A stretch of DNA of 48,549 bases from Sphingobacteriales bacterium TSM_CSM (GTDB taxonomy: Bacteria; Bacteroidota; Bacteroidia; Chitinophagales; UBA2359). Location: assembly GCA_002212725.1 (NCBI GenBank), contig MTCR01000105.1, positions 1-48,549 of the forward strand, written 5' to 3'. The position numbers and the translations under genes are program-made. Under the pieces are notes generated by a model. The model did not search any database. It was given only the letters and a program-made list of their open reading frames with translations, and was not told where the DNA came from. Below, in pieces: positions 1 to 7,069 of the stretch; the first letter of the stretch is position 1, and each line of letters opens with the position of its first letter.

Positions 1-7
1 GACGACT

Positions 8-59
8 CATGTTTTTTGATTTTTATTCACAAAGTTAATGCATTTTGTTCGCAAAGTTA
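8..59 (-). promoter_or_regulatory. Putative divergent promoter and start of a gene leaving the window
   Basis: Read on the minus strand, TAACTTTG, a good match to the Bacteroidota -7 box TAnnTTTG, occurs twice (37..30 and 59..52). About 20 nt beyond the nearer copy is an ATG at 10..8 that stays open to the window edge. This looks like the promoter and start of a minus-strand gene whose body lies outside the window. The gene cannot be identified from three codons. Confidence 0.3.
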
Positions 60-66
60 ATGCATT
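30..66. repeat. Tandem 15-bp direct repeat at the window edge
   Basis: CAAAGTTAATGCATT is present at 30-44 and again, identically, at 52-66, a 22-bp period. Each copy contains the complement of a -7 box. The second copy ends where the open frame of the following secreted-protein gene begins, so it may mark a rearrangement junction or the end of a mobile element. Only the repeat itself is certain. Confidence 0.6.
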
Positions 67-2073
67 AAACTACAATGCCAAAGCATTAGTAACGGGCAAA
101 ACATAACCGATAATACGACTTGGGCAGATAGGTTTTTTACCATCCAAGGACAAATAACCGTACAACCCGGCACTACGCTCACCATTATAGACAGTGAACT
201 CCAATTTGCCGACTCTAAAATTACCGGCGTACCTACCGGTATTACCGTAATGCCCGGCGGTACGCTGCGTTTGTTTAATGCCAAACTAACCGTACTCAAC
301 TGCCACAATATGTGGGACGGGATTATACTAAAAGGTAATCATGTTTCTAATGCCCCAAATATACTTCAGGCTTATTTTCATTCTGTAAACAGCTCTGTTC
401 AACGCGCCCGAAAAGCCTTATATGCCACAAATATACTTACTGTAAATGGCAACCATGTGGGTAGCATTGGCGGTAGGGTGTATGCCATTAACACCATTTT
501 TAAAAACAATGCTATTTCTTTTACAGACTTAAATTTATCAGGCTCAACTGCCCCCAATAACATCTTCAGAAGTTGTACCTTTGAGCAGACCAATCGGCTC
601 AAAGAAGACGATTTAAGCCCAAACGGTTTGCATAAAACACATATTGGTTTATTTCAATCAAATAATACTTTTTTTGAAAATTGCATTTTCAGAGGCTTAG
701 AAAGCACTGATAACAACGAATCATACGGTATTTTGGCATATAGGGCAAGGGTAAATGTAGGACTATTTAACAGTTTACTACCGCCCGAAACGCCCCTCGC
801 CAATACTGAAAGTCGGTTCGAAAACCTTAACAAGGGTATAGGTGCGCATGGAACAGGTGGTTTGTTTCACAGAGTGAATATACAAAATACCAATTTTGAC
901 CAATGTGTAGTGGGCATCAGTACCGATGGTAATATAGGCGATTACATCATAAACAATTCCTTTAACTGTACAGGACCCAATATAGTGAGCATGAGTTCGC
1001 AGGCGCTAATCATTGCCCACAATCGCTTTTCGCAAGCAATAGCAATCTCCCCAGACCCAGCCGTAGTTATGGATAATAGCGAAGTTGGTGGTGGGCAGAT
1101 TTTCCAAAATGACTTTTCGTCATTAAACAGTTCCCTACTATTGTCAGTGGGTGTCTGGTTTGAGCAAAACAATACTGCCTTATCTGTTCTGTGCAATACT
1201 TTCCAAAACTTTGATTTATACACCTCCCCATTGGGAAGCTATGCCCGTGCGCCATGGATTGTAAATGGCAATTTGGGTAATCAAGGTACAGGGTGTGGTT
1301 TAGGTCAAACAGCAGGCAACCTGTTTTTTGATGTCGCCGATGCTACCCAGAATAAATACCATATTTGGAAAACCCCATTTTCTACTGCATCTTTTGCTTA
1401 CTATGCCAATGAATTGGAAGCAGTAACTGTACCCGTCTCAAATTCAAGTTCCATTACTGTTGATGGGTGTCCGGGTATTCCTTACAACCCCAACTCTTGC
1501 CCTAAAATAGACGAGGACGATTTTATAGGCATGATAAACGAAGGCAAAACTCCCGGTTATATAGCGGCACAAGTTTTGGCAAAAACAACAAATGAAGCCC
1601 TGCAAGTAGTTTATACTAACCAAGTATTACACAGTTATTTTAAAACCGAACAACCCGATAGCATACTCCTTGCTTTTTTAGCGGCTTTAAATACGGCGTA
1701 TGCCCAAAAATTGCTCATGCAAACCTATTCTGCCGAAAAAGGCAATGCCACTCAAGCACAAAGCCGGTTAAGTGCTTTATCCGCAACGCAAACCCTGCCT
1801 ACAGATTACGAAAACCTGTTTAACCTTTTGCAAAACGTTAAAGCCGATAACCGGCAATTATCAAACCTAACCGAACAGGAAGCAGAAACGCTAAACGATA
1901 TAGCTCAAACCAATAGTAGTGCCGGTATTTATGCCCAATCTATACAGGCATATTTGCAATCAACTACATGGTTCAGAAATCACGAACTACCATTATCGGG
2001 CAAAAACATCCCTTTTCAAGAGAATTTAATACAATTTGCTATCCAAATCCCGCCCAAGATATACTATATCTGA
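61..2073 (+). CDS. T9SS cargo protein, right-handed beta-helix-like, 5'-truncated and frameshifted
   Basis: The frame is open from just after a stop at 58-60, with no convincing start codon; the first ATG, at 250, is inside the conserved-looking repeat region. The N-terminal part has short beta-strand turns rich in Asn, Gly and Thr (for example around 'ITVQPGTTLTI' and 'GITVMPGGTLRLF'), typical of parallel beta-helix surface proteins. The C-terminal third (roughly 1500-1970) is more helical and charged. The frame ends at 2073 in an unnatural tail, while the expected T9SS sorting domain continues in another frame immediately after (see 1968-2255). The complete protein was therefore probably a secreted, T9SS-exported beta-helix protein. 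Its substrate is unknown; adhesion or polysaccharide binding are possible but not shown. Confidence 0.6.
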   Translation, partial: CIKLQCQSISNGQNITDNTTWADRFFTIQGQITVQPGTTLTIIDSELQFADSKITGVPTGITVMPGGTLRLFNAKLTVLNCHNMWDGIILKGNHVSNAPNILQAYFHSVNSSVQRARKALYATNILTVNGNHVGSIGGRVYAINTIFKNNAISFTDLNLSGSTAPNNIFRSCTFEQTNRLKEDDLSPNGLHKTHIGLFQSNNTFFENCIFRGLESTDNNESYGILAYRARVNVGLFNSLLPPETPLANTESRFENLNKGIGAHGTGGLFHRVNIQNTNFDQCVVGISTDGNIGDYIINNSFNCTGPNIVSMSSQALIIAHNRFSQAIAISPDPAVVMDNSEVGGGQIFQNDFSSLNSSLLLSVGVWFEQNNTALSVLCNTFQNFDLYTSPLGSYARAPWIVNGNLGNQGTGCGLGQTAGNLFFDVADATQNKYHIWKTPFSTASFAYYANELEAVTVPVSNSSSITVDGCPGIPYNPNSCPKIDEDDFIGMINEGKTPGYIAAQVLAKTTNEALQVVYTNQVLHSYFKTEQPDSILLAFLAALNTAYAQKLLMQTYSAEKGNATQAQSRLSALSATQTLPTDYENLFNLLQNVKADNRQLSNLTEQEAETLNDIAQTNSSAGIYAQSIQAYLQSTTWFRNHELPLSGKNIPFQENLIQFAIQIPPKIYYI

Positions 2074-2255
2074 AAGACCCGCAAAACATGGCTGCCTTTA
2101 ATTTATACAGCCTATCGGGCATATTAGCGCGCAGTTATAGCCCTGTTACCAGACCGCAAATAGCCAGTGCTGAACTACCCGCCGGTTTGTATATAGCCGA
2201 AGCACAATACAAAAACGGTGCCGTACAACGCCAAAAACTGCTTATACACCGGTAA
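1968..2255 (+). pseudogene. T9SS type A C-terminal sorting domain of the preceding gene, out of frame
   Basis: This frame encodes 'CYPNPAQDILYL', then an 'FNLYSLSGILAR' strand and 'LPAGLYIAEAQY', ending 'QKLLIHR'. That is a complete T9SS type A sorting domain (PNPA motif, LxDxxG-like strand, LpaGxY strand, basic C-terminus). It is one base out of register with the beta-helix frame that ends at 2073, so the switch falls between about 1968 and 2055. The A-run at about 2002-2006 is a candidate site for a 1-bp deletion. The ATG at 1968 is internal and probably not a real start. It could be a sequencing error, a true inactivating mutation, or less likely a programmed frameshift. Confidence 0.7.
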
Positions 2256-2321
2256 CCGCATTTTTAATTACTGCACCCCCACCTGTGCATACAGCCCAGG
2301 CGGGACTAAACTTATATAAAT

Positions 2322-3860
2322 ATGAAACAAATTTGGCTATATATTGCTTTTATGCTGGGTATAATATGCCACAGCCCTGCCCTAACAGCACAAAATCCCA
2401 ACGATTTTTGCGGAGGAATGGTGTTTTCGCAAGCACCTAATGCATCAGTTATTAGAGACATTGTACGATTAAACAACCATACTTTTGTTGCTGTTGGCAT
2501 AAAGAGCATTAGCTCCTCGCAAAATGAATTATACTTGGTTAACTTTGATATGTGCTCTGATACCCTTTGGGTAAAATTTTATGGCAGCCAGAGTTCCCGC
2601 TATACAGGGCATTTTATTGAAAATATTGATGCAACTTCATTTGCGGTAGGCTGTTCATATTCCCCCAATTATTCAATAAGTCAAAATTATAAGTGCCTAC
2701 TCTTAAAGTTTAACTTAGATGGAGATACACTTTGGAGTAAAACATATAGTTTGGGAGCATATACTGATGGGTTAGCTTGTATAATTCCTATAGCCGATAA
2801 CGGCTTCGTGATAGGGGGGTTCTCTAATAATTTCCCGGATAATAATGCACCCTCACAAGCATGGTTAATAAAAACCGATTCGGTAGGCAATATTGAATGG
2901 AGTAAAACCTATGGGTTTGATAATGCGAGTGAAATAATAAGAGCAATAGTACAAAATGAAGATAGTACTTACAGCATAACTGCCCAAAGGACTCAATCTG
3001 GTACAAGTTCTTTATGGGTATTCAAATTAGATAGCCAAGGTAATGTGTTATGGAACAGGATATTAGGAAACGGATACTGGACAGTAGGAATTGCAATGCT
3101 TCCGGCACAAGGCGGGTATTTAATAGCAGGATTAGAGCAACCCTATATTTGGAATGTTGGGAATGCGTTTGTACTAAAAATTGACACAACAGGCACCCAA
3201 CAATGGATTAAATATTATGGAGATGGAAGTATGGACGAATTTTCAAACATGATTAAATTATCTGATGGCAATTTGATAGCAATAGGTTCTAACCGATTTA
3301 GTTCCAGTGGTTCATACCATTCTGATGCATGGTTGATGAAATTAAATGCAGAAGGCGATAGTATTTGGAGTTATACTTATGCCTACAATGGCACGATACC
3401 TATTAGTGATTATGTTTGGGGAATAAGTCAAACGGAAGCTGGCGGTTTTATGTTTGCCGGTTTTACCTCAGTTCTTAATGCTGATTCAACTGCCGCCACA
3501 CAGTCTGCATGGGTAGTGCGCACAGATAGTCTTGGCAATTCCTGCTATATTCCCGAAGGTTGTGAGTGGGCGGTAGGTGTAGTAGAAAATTCCCCCCGAG
3601 TACTCGGGAGTCCAAGGGTGATTGTTTACCCCAATCCCGCCCAAAACACCCTGCAAATCACCCGCCCGTTGAGCGTAGCCGAAACGAGCATTACCCTCTA
3701 CTCCCTCACCGGTCAGTTAGTACTACAAACCCAAATACCCGCGGGCGAAGCAAGCAAAACCATATCGGTAGCGCACCTGCCGGCGGGGGTGTATGTGTGC
3801 CAGTGGCGAAACGAGGCAGGCGGCGCATCGGGGTATGTAAAGGTGGCGGTGGTGCGGTAA
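2322..3860 (+). CDS. T9SS type A sorting domain protein with beta-propeller-like repeats
   Basis: This 512-residue protein starts with a clear signal peptide (basic MKQ, hydrophobic core, cleavage after about residue 23 at 'ALTAQ'). The body holds about six imperfect repeats of 55-70 residues with the pattern hhhK(h)D..G...W.K.YG followed by '.GG(F/Y)hhAG'. This resembles the delta-60/PQQ-like propeller repeats common in Bacteroidota surface proteins. From about residue 432 it carries a T9SS type A sorting domain ('VYPNPAQNTLQI', 'LYSLTGQLV', 'LPAGVYVCQW', end 'VKVAVVR'), so it should be exported by T9SS and processed by PorU, encoded later in this window. The CTD codons are GC-rich whereas the repeat region is AT-rich, suggesting domain shuffling. 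The ligand is unknown. Confidence 0.8.
   Translation: MKQIWLYIAFMLGIICHSPALTAQNPNDFCGGMVFSQAPNASVIRDIVRLNNHTFVAVGIKSISSSQNELYLVNFDMCSDTLWVKFYGSQSSRYTGHFIENIDATSFAVGCSYSPNYSISQNYKCLLLKFNLDGDTLWSKTYSLGAYTDGLACIIPIADNGFVIGGFSNNFPDNNAPSQAWLIKTDSVGNIEWSKTYGFDNASEIIRAIVQNEDSTYSITAQRTQSGTSSLWVFKLDSQGNVLWNRILGNGYWTVGIAMLPAQGGYLIAGLEQPYIWNVGNAFVLKIDTTGTQQWIKYYGDGSMDEFSNMIKLSDGNLIAIGSNRFSSSGSYHSDAWLMKLNAEGDSIWSYTYAYNGTIPISDYVWGISQTEAGGFMFAGFTSVLNADSTAATQSAWVVRTDSLGNSCYIPEGCEWAVGVVENSPRVLGSPRVIVYPNPAQNTLQITRPLSVAETSITLYSLTGQLVLQTQIPAGEASKTISVAHLPAGVYVCQWRNEAGGASGYVKVAVVR
3595..3608. repeat. Perfect 14-bp palindrome at a domain boundary
   Basis: CCCGAGTACTCGGG lies in the coding sequence exactly where the AT-rich propeller region of the T9SS cargo gene gives way to the GC-rich sorting domain. 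It may be chance, or a trace of recombination that joined the two domains. Confidence 0.5.
3668..3685 (+). repeat. Dispersed-repeat-like element inside the sorting domain
   Basis: GTTGAGCGTAGCCGAAAC sits inside the CTD coding region. It resembles the short repeat of the form GTTGAGCGTAGTCGAAAC that recurs in many bacterial genomes and yields spurious 'PxERSRNxH' peptides in another frame, as it does here. The match is from memory. No second copy was found in this window. Confidence 0.35.
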
Positions 3861-4010
3861 CTTCAACTACAATCAGCCACCCATACTATACTCAACAATC
3901 AAACGCTATTAACAACTAAAAATAAACGATCCCATTTTTGCCGTTTGCAAGGGTATGCCGCTGCATTACCAAAACAAATATTTATTGATTATGGTTAAAA
4001 ATATCTGTAC

Positions 4011-4056
4011 TTTTTTGTGAAAAACAGTAACTTTGCGTTGAATTTTTCACAAAAAA
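4011..4056 (+). promoter_or_regulatory. glnN promoter inside a perfect inverted repeat (probable operator)
   Basis: TTTTTTGTGAAAAA at 4011-4024 is perfectly complementary to TTTTTCACAAAAAA at 4043-4056. The 18-nt centre contains TAACTTTG (4028-4035), a consensus Bacteroidota -7 box. Transcription would start near 4042, ten bases before the right arm ends and about 24 nt upstream of the ATG. Such symmetry around a core promoter is typical of a dimeric regulator site, plausibly nitrogen-responsive given the gene controlled. The right arm alone could also affect translation as RNA. A -33 TTTG at the right spacing is not evident. Confidence 0.55.
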
Positions 4057-4065
4057 GCAAAAAAA

Positions 4066-6267
4066 ATGACCAGTCATCGCTTTAAAGCCACTGAACAGGC
4101 GCAAAACCGTTCAAGAATTGATGTAAAATTGCCATCTGAAAAAGTTTCGGATTACTTTGCCCAAAATGTGTTTACCACCGATGCAATGCGCCGTTACCTG
4201 TCGCAGGAAGCGTTTGAGAGCATGATGGGATCTATACATTCGGGTCAAAAAATAGACCGCAGCGTAGCCGACCAGATTGCCGCCGCCATGAAAGAATGGG
4301 CTATTGGCAAAGGCGCCACTTCGTACTGCCACTGGTTTCAGCCGCTTACCGGCGCCACGGCCGAAAAACACGATACCTTTTTTACCCCTCTCGATTCGGG
4401 GCGCGGCATTGAAGCCTTTAGCGGCGATGCCTTAGTGCAGCAGGAACCCGATGGCAGCAGTTTTCCTTCGGGCGGTTTGCGCGCTACTTTTGAGGCACGC
4501 GGCTACACGGCCTGGGATCCTTCGTCGCCTGCCTTTATTATGATGGTAGGCACATCGGGTAAAACCCTGTGCATTCCTACCATTTTTGTGTCGTTTACCG
4601 GCGATTCGCTCGACTATAAAGCGCCGCTGCTCAAATCGCAACACCTGCTCGAAACCGCCGCCGTTGATATTTGCAACTATTTTGACCGCAACGTGAGCAA
4701 AGTAGTGCCTACGCTGGGCTGGGAGCAGGAGTATTTTTTGGTGGACGAAGCGCTGTTTTATGCCCGCCCCGACCTGATGACATCGGGCCGGACACTGCTG
4801 GGCAGCCCGTCGGTAAAAGGACAACAATTGGAAGACCACTACTTTGGCTCCATTCCCGAACGCGTATATGCCTATATGCTCGATTTTGAAACCGAAGCAC
4901 ATAAATTAGGCATTACCATTAGAACCCGCCACAACGAGGTTGCTCCCGGACAATATGAGTGCGCCCCCGTTTTTTCTGAAGCCAACATTGCCGTTGACCA
5001 CAACCAACTGCTCATGGATTTGATGGACCGCGTTGCCCGCCGCCATAAATTCAGGGTGTTGCTGCACGAAAAACCCTTTGCCGGCGTAAACGGTTCGGGC
5101 AAGCACAACAACTGGTCTATGGGAACCAACACGGGTAAAAACCTGCTTTCGCCCGGTAAAACGCCCAAAAACAACCTGCGGTTTCTTACCTTTTTTATAA
5201 ACACCATAAAGGCGGTAAATGAGTATGCCGATTTGCTTCGGGCTGCCATTGCCTCTGCCGGCAACGACCACCGCCTGGGCGCCAATGAAGCACCGCCGGC
5301 CATTATATCGGTATTTATTGGTTCTACCCTTACCGATGTGCTGGACGAACTGGAAGATAAAATTAAAAAAGGCGGTAAAATGGACGAAATGGAAAAAGCC
5401 GAACTGAAATTGGACATTCACAACAAAATACCCGATTTGCTGCTGGATAATACCGACCGCAACCGCACCTCGCCCTTTGCCTTTACGGGCAATAAATTTG
5501 AGTTCAGGGCAGTAGGTTCATCGGCAAACTGCGGGCTGGCCATGACCATACTCAATGCCATTGTAGCCAAACAACTTACCGAGTTTAAAGACGAAGTGGA
5601 AAATTTGGTTAAAGAAGGCGAAAAACGCGACGGCGCCATTTTGCGGGTGCTGCGCCGCTATATTTCCGACAGCCGCCGCATTTTGTTTGAAGGCGATAAC
5701 TACAGCAAAGAGTGGGAAGAAGAAGCCGCCCGAAGGGGGTTGAACAACGTAAAAACCACCCCGCACGCCCTTAAGTTTTTTATTACCGAAAAGGCCGAAA
5801 AAGTGCTGGTAGAAAGCGGCATTTACTCGCACCGCGAACTGCACGCCCGCTTTGATGTGTGGATGGAACAATACCAGCGCAAAATAGATATTGAAGCCGG
5901 CACCCTTGCCGATATGGTAACCACCCAGGTTATTCCGGCAGCCATTAAATACCAGCAAATAGTGGCCGGCGCCGTTAGAACTTCTATGGATATTGGCTAT
6001 ACAGCGCTTGATTTTCAGCAGGAACTGAAACTGGTAAAAACCTTGGCCGACCATGTGAATACGCTTAAAAAACTAACCGATGCCATGGAAACCGAGCGCA
6101 CCAACGCCGCCAAACCCGATACCGCCGAAGAACGCGCCATTGCCTATTGCGAAAAGGTGAAACCCTACTTTGACCAAATCAGGCAACACGCCGATGCCCT
6201 GGAAGAAATTGTAGCCGACGACCTTTGGCCACTGCCCAAATACCGCGAACTGTTTTTTGTGCGGTAA
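4066..6267 (+). CDS. glnN: Glutamine synthetase type III
   Basis: ATP-dependent ligation of ammonia to glutamate, the main ammonium assimilation step. The 733-residue length matches the GSIII family (about 700-730 residues) rather than GSI (about 470). Visible family features are an N-terminal GSIII domain, 'GWEQEYFLVD' (metal-binding Glu residues), 'RHNEVAPGQYECAPVF', the 'GVNGSGKHNNWSM' ammonium/glutamate-binding segment, and 'NRTSPFAFTGNKFEFRAVG' late in the catalytic domain, followed by the helical GSIII C-terminal extension. The ATG at 4066 follows an A-rich leader and keeps the normal N-terminus. The gene is monocistronic, flanked by an inverted-repeat promoter and a terminator. GC-rich codon use matches the chromosome and contrasts with the defence island that follows. 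Confidence 0.97.
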   Translation: MTSHRFKATEQAQNRSRIDVKLPSEKVSDYFAQNVFTTDAMRRYLSQEAFESMMGSIHSGQKIDRSVADQIAAAMKEWAIGKGATSYCHWFQPLTGATAEKHDTFFTPLDSGRGIEAFSGDALVQQEPDGSSFPSGGLRATFEARGYTAWDPSSPAFIMMVGTSGKTLCIPTIFVSFTGDSLDYKAPLLKSQHLLETAAVDICNYFDRNVSKVVPTLGWEQEYFLVDEALFYARPDLMTSGRTLLGSPSVKGQQLEDHYFGSIPERVYAYMLDFETEAHKLGITIRTRHNEVAPGQYECAPVFSEANIAVDHNQLLMDLMDRVARRHKFRVLLHEKPFAGVNGSGKHNNWSMGTNTGKNLLSPGKTPKNNLRFLTFFINTIKAVNEYADLLRAAIASAGNDHRLGANEAPPAIISVFIGSTLTDVLDELEDKIKKGGKMDEMEKAELKLDIHNKIPDLLLDNTDRNRTSPFAFTGNKFEFRAVGSSANCGLAMTILNAIVAKQLTEFKDEVENLVKEGEKRDGAILRVLRRYISDSRRILFEGDNYSKEWEEEAARRGLNNVKTTPHALKFFITEKAEKVLVESGIYSHRELHARFDVWMEQYQRKIDIEAGTLADMVTTQVIPAAIKYQQIVAGAVRTSMDIGYTALDFQQELKLVKTLADHVNTLKKLTDAMETERTNAAKPDTAEERAIAYCEKVKPYFDQIRQHADALEEIVADDLWPLPKYRELFFVR

Positions 6268-6292
6268 GCCGCACCAACATAAACACCCCATA

Positions 6293-6337
6293 AAAACCCC
6301 GCCCTGCCGGCTTTGCTGCAGAGGCGGGTTTTTTTTT
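6293..6337 (+). terminator. Rho-independent terminator of glnN
   Basis: ACCCCGCC pairs with GGCGGGT (one bulged C) around a loop containing a smaller GC-rich hairpin, and is followed by nine T residues. It lies about 25 nt after the glnN stop codon. Confidence 0.85.
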
Positions 6338-6637
6338 AGAACAGGTGAAATATGAAATGTAAAAGAGTTATATTTGCACACATAAACAGTGAAACAATTT
6401 ACCCGATATTACTAAAAATATTGGCTAAGAGCGAACTAAAATACTGTGCAAAAGTGTTTAAGTGAGGAAAATCATTGTTGAAACGGAAAATTTTGAAAGC
6501 AAAACTGCAAAGAAAGGCAAAACAGTAACAGCAGGGCAGCAAGTACGGTAAACCCGTATTTAACTTTTTCTTTGGGACGTGTTTAACCACCTATTTTAAA
6601 CCACCATAGCATAAAAGCAACGAGGAATAATAAGAGT
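6338..6637 (+). other. AT-rich leader between glnN terminator and the defence operon
   Basis: No convincing gene is present. TATATTTG at 6369-6376 is a good -7 box and would give a leader of about 255 nt. TAACTTTT at 6561-6568 is a weaker, closer alternative. Just before vsr are two near-identical direct copies, TTTAACCACC at 6582-6591 and TTTAAACCACC at 6595-6605, which could be a regulator site. Composition changes here from the GC-richer host style to the AT-rich style of the operon, so the left boundary of the acquired segment probably lies within this stretch. No terminal inverted repeat, tRNA or integrase marks it. Confidence 0.4.
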
Positions 6638-7063
6638 ATGGCTGATGTACATGATAAGCTGACTAGAAGTTACAATATGAGCCAGATAAAGAGCAAAAAT
6701 ACTAAACCAGAAATTTTTGTTCGTAAATTTCTTTTTGCAAATGGTTATCGCTTTAAACTCCACGAAAGCAAATTGCCCGGGACACCAGATATAGTTTTGC
6801 CAAAATATCGTACTGTAATTTTTATTCACGGTTGTTTCTGGCATGGGCATGATAACTGTCCCTTTTTTGTTATGCCAAAAACAAGAACAAAATTTTGGTT
6901 TGATAAAATTCAAAGTAATAAGAACAGAGATGAAAAGAATTTATTAGCTTTGCGAAATGAAGGGTGGAATGTTTTAAGTATATTTGAATGTGAATTGAAA
7001 GGATTAAAGAAGGCAGAAACCCTATCTAATATATTATTACATTTAAAGAAAAACACTGGTTAG
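6638..7063 (+). CDS. vsr: Very short patch (Vsr-type) DNA mismatch endonuclease
   Basis: A 141-residue protein starting 'MADVHDKLTRS', almost the same start as E. coli Vsr. The catalytic set keeps the E. coli positions: Asp51 in 'GTPDIV', His64 in 'FIHGCFWH', His69 and His71, plus Glu25. The wedge residues Met14, Phe67 and Trp68 are also present. Zinc ligands are recognisable as Cys66, His71, Cys74 (shifted by one) and Cys118. Thr63 of E. coli is Ile here. Classical Vsr nicks 5' of T in T:G mismatches made by deamination of 5-methylcytosine, protecting DNA from mutation by a partner methylase, and the next gene, 6 nt downstream, is such a methylase. In this six-gene operon it could instead, or also, act as the restricting nuclease. 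It is the first gene of the operon and has AT-rich codon use. Confidence 0.93.
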   Translation: MADVHDKLTRSYNMSQIKSKNTKPEIFVRKFLFANGYRFKLHESKLPGTPDIVLPKYRTVIFIHGCFWHGHDNCPFFVMPKTRTKFWFDKIQSNKNRDEKNLLALRNEGWNVLSIFECELKGLKKAETLSNILLHLKKNTG

Positions 7064-7069
7064 ATAAAA

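Noticed and set aside
2000..2010. Programmed -1 frameshift at CAAAAAC in the first cargo gene
   Set aside because: The heptamer does not fit the X-XXY-YYZ slippery pattern in the zero frame, and no downstream pseudoknot is evident; a deletion is simpler.
4432..4902. Long minus-strand open frames inside glnN (also inside porU and the TonB receptor)
   Set aside because: These are antisense shadows of strongly conserved genes, made by codon bias, with no signals of their own.
6399..6590. 63-codon minus-strand frame upstream of vsr
   Set aside because: No start context or homology, and it lies within the AT-rich leader.
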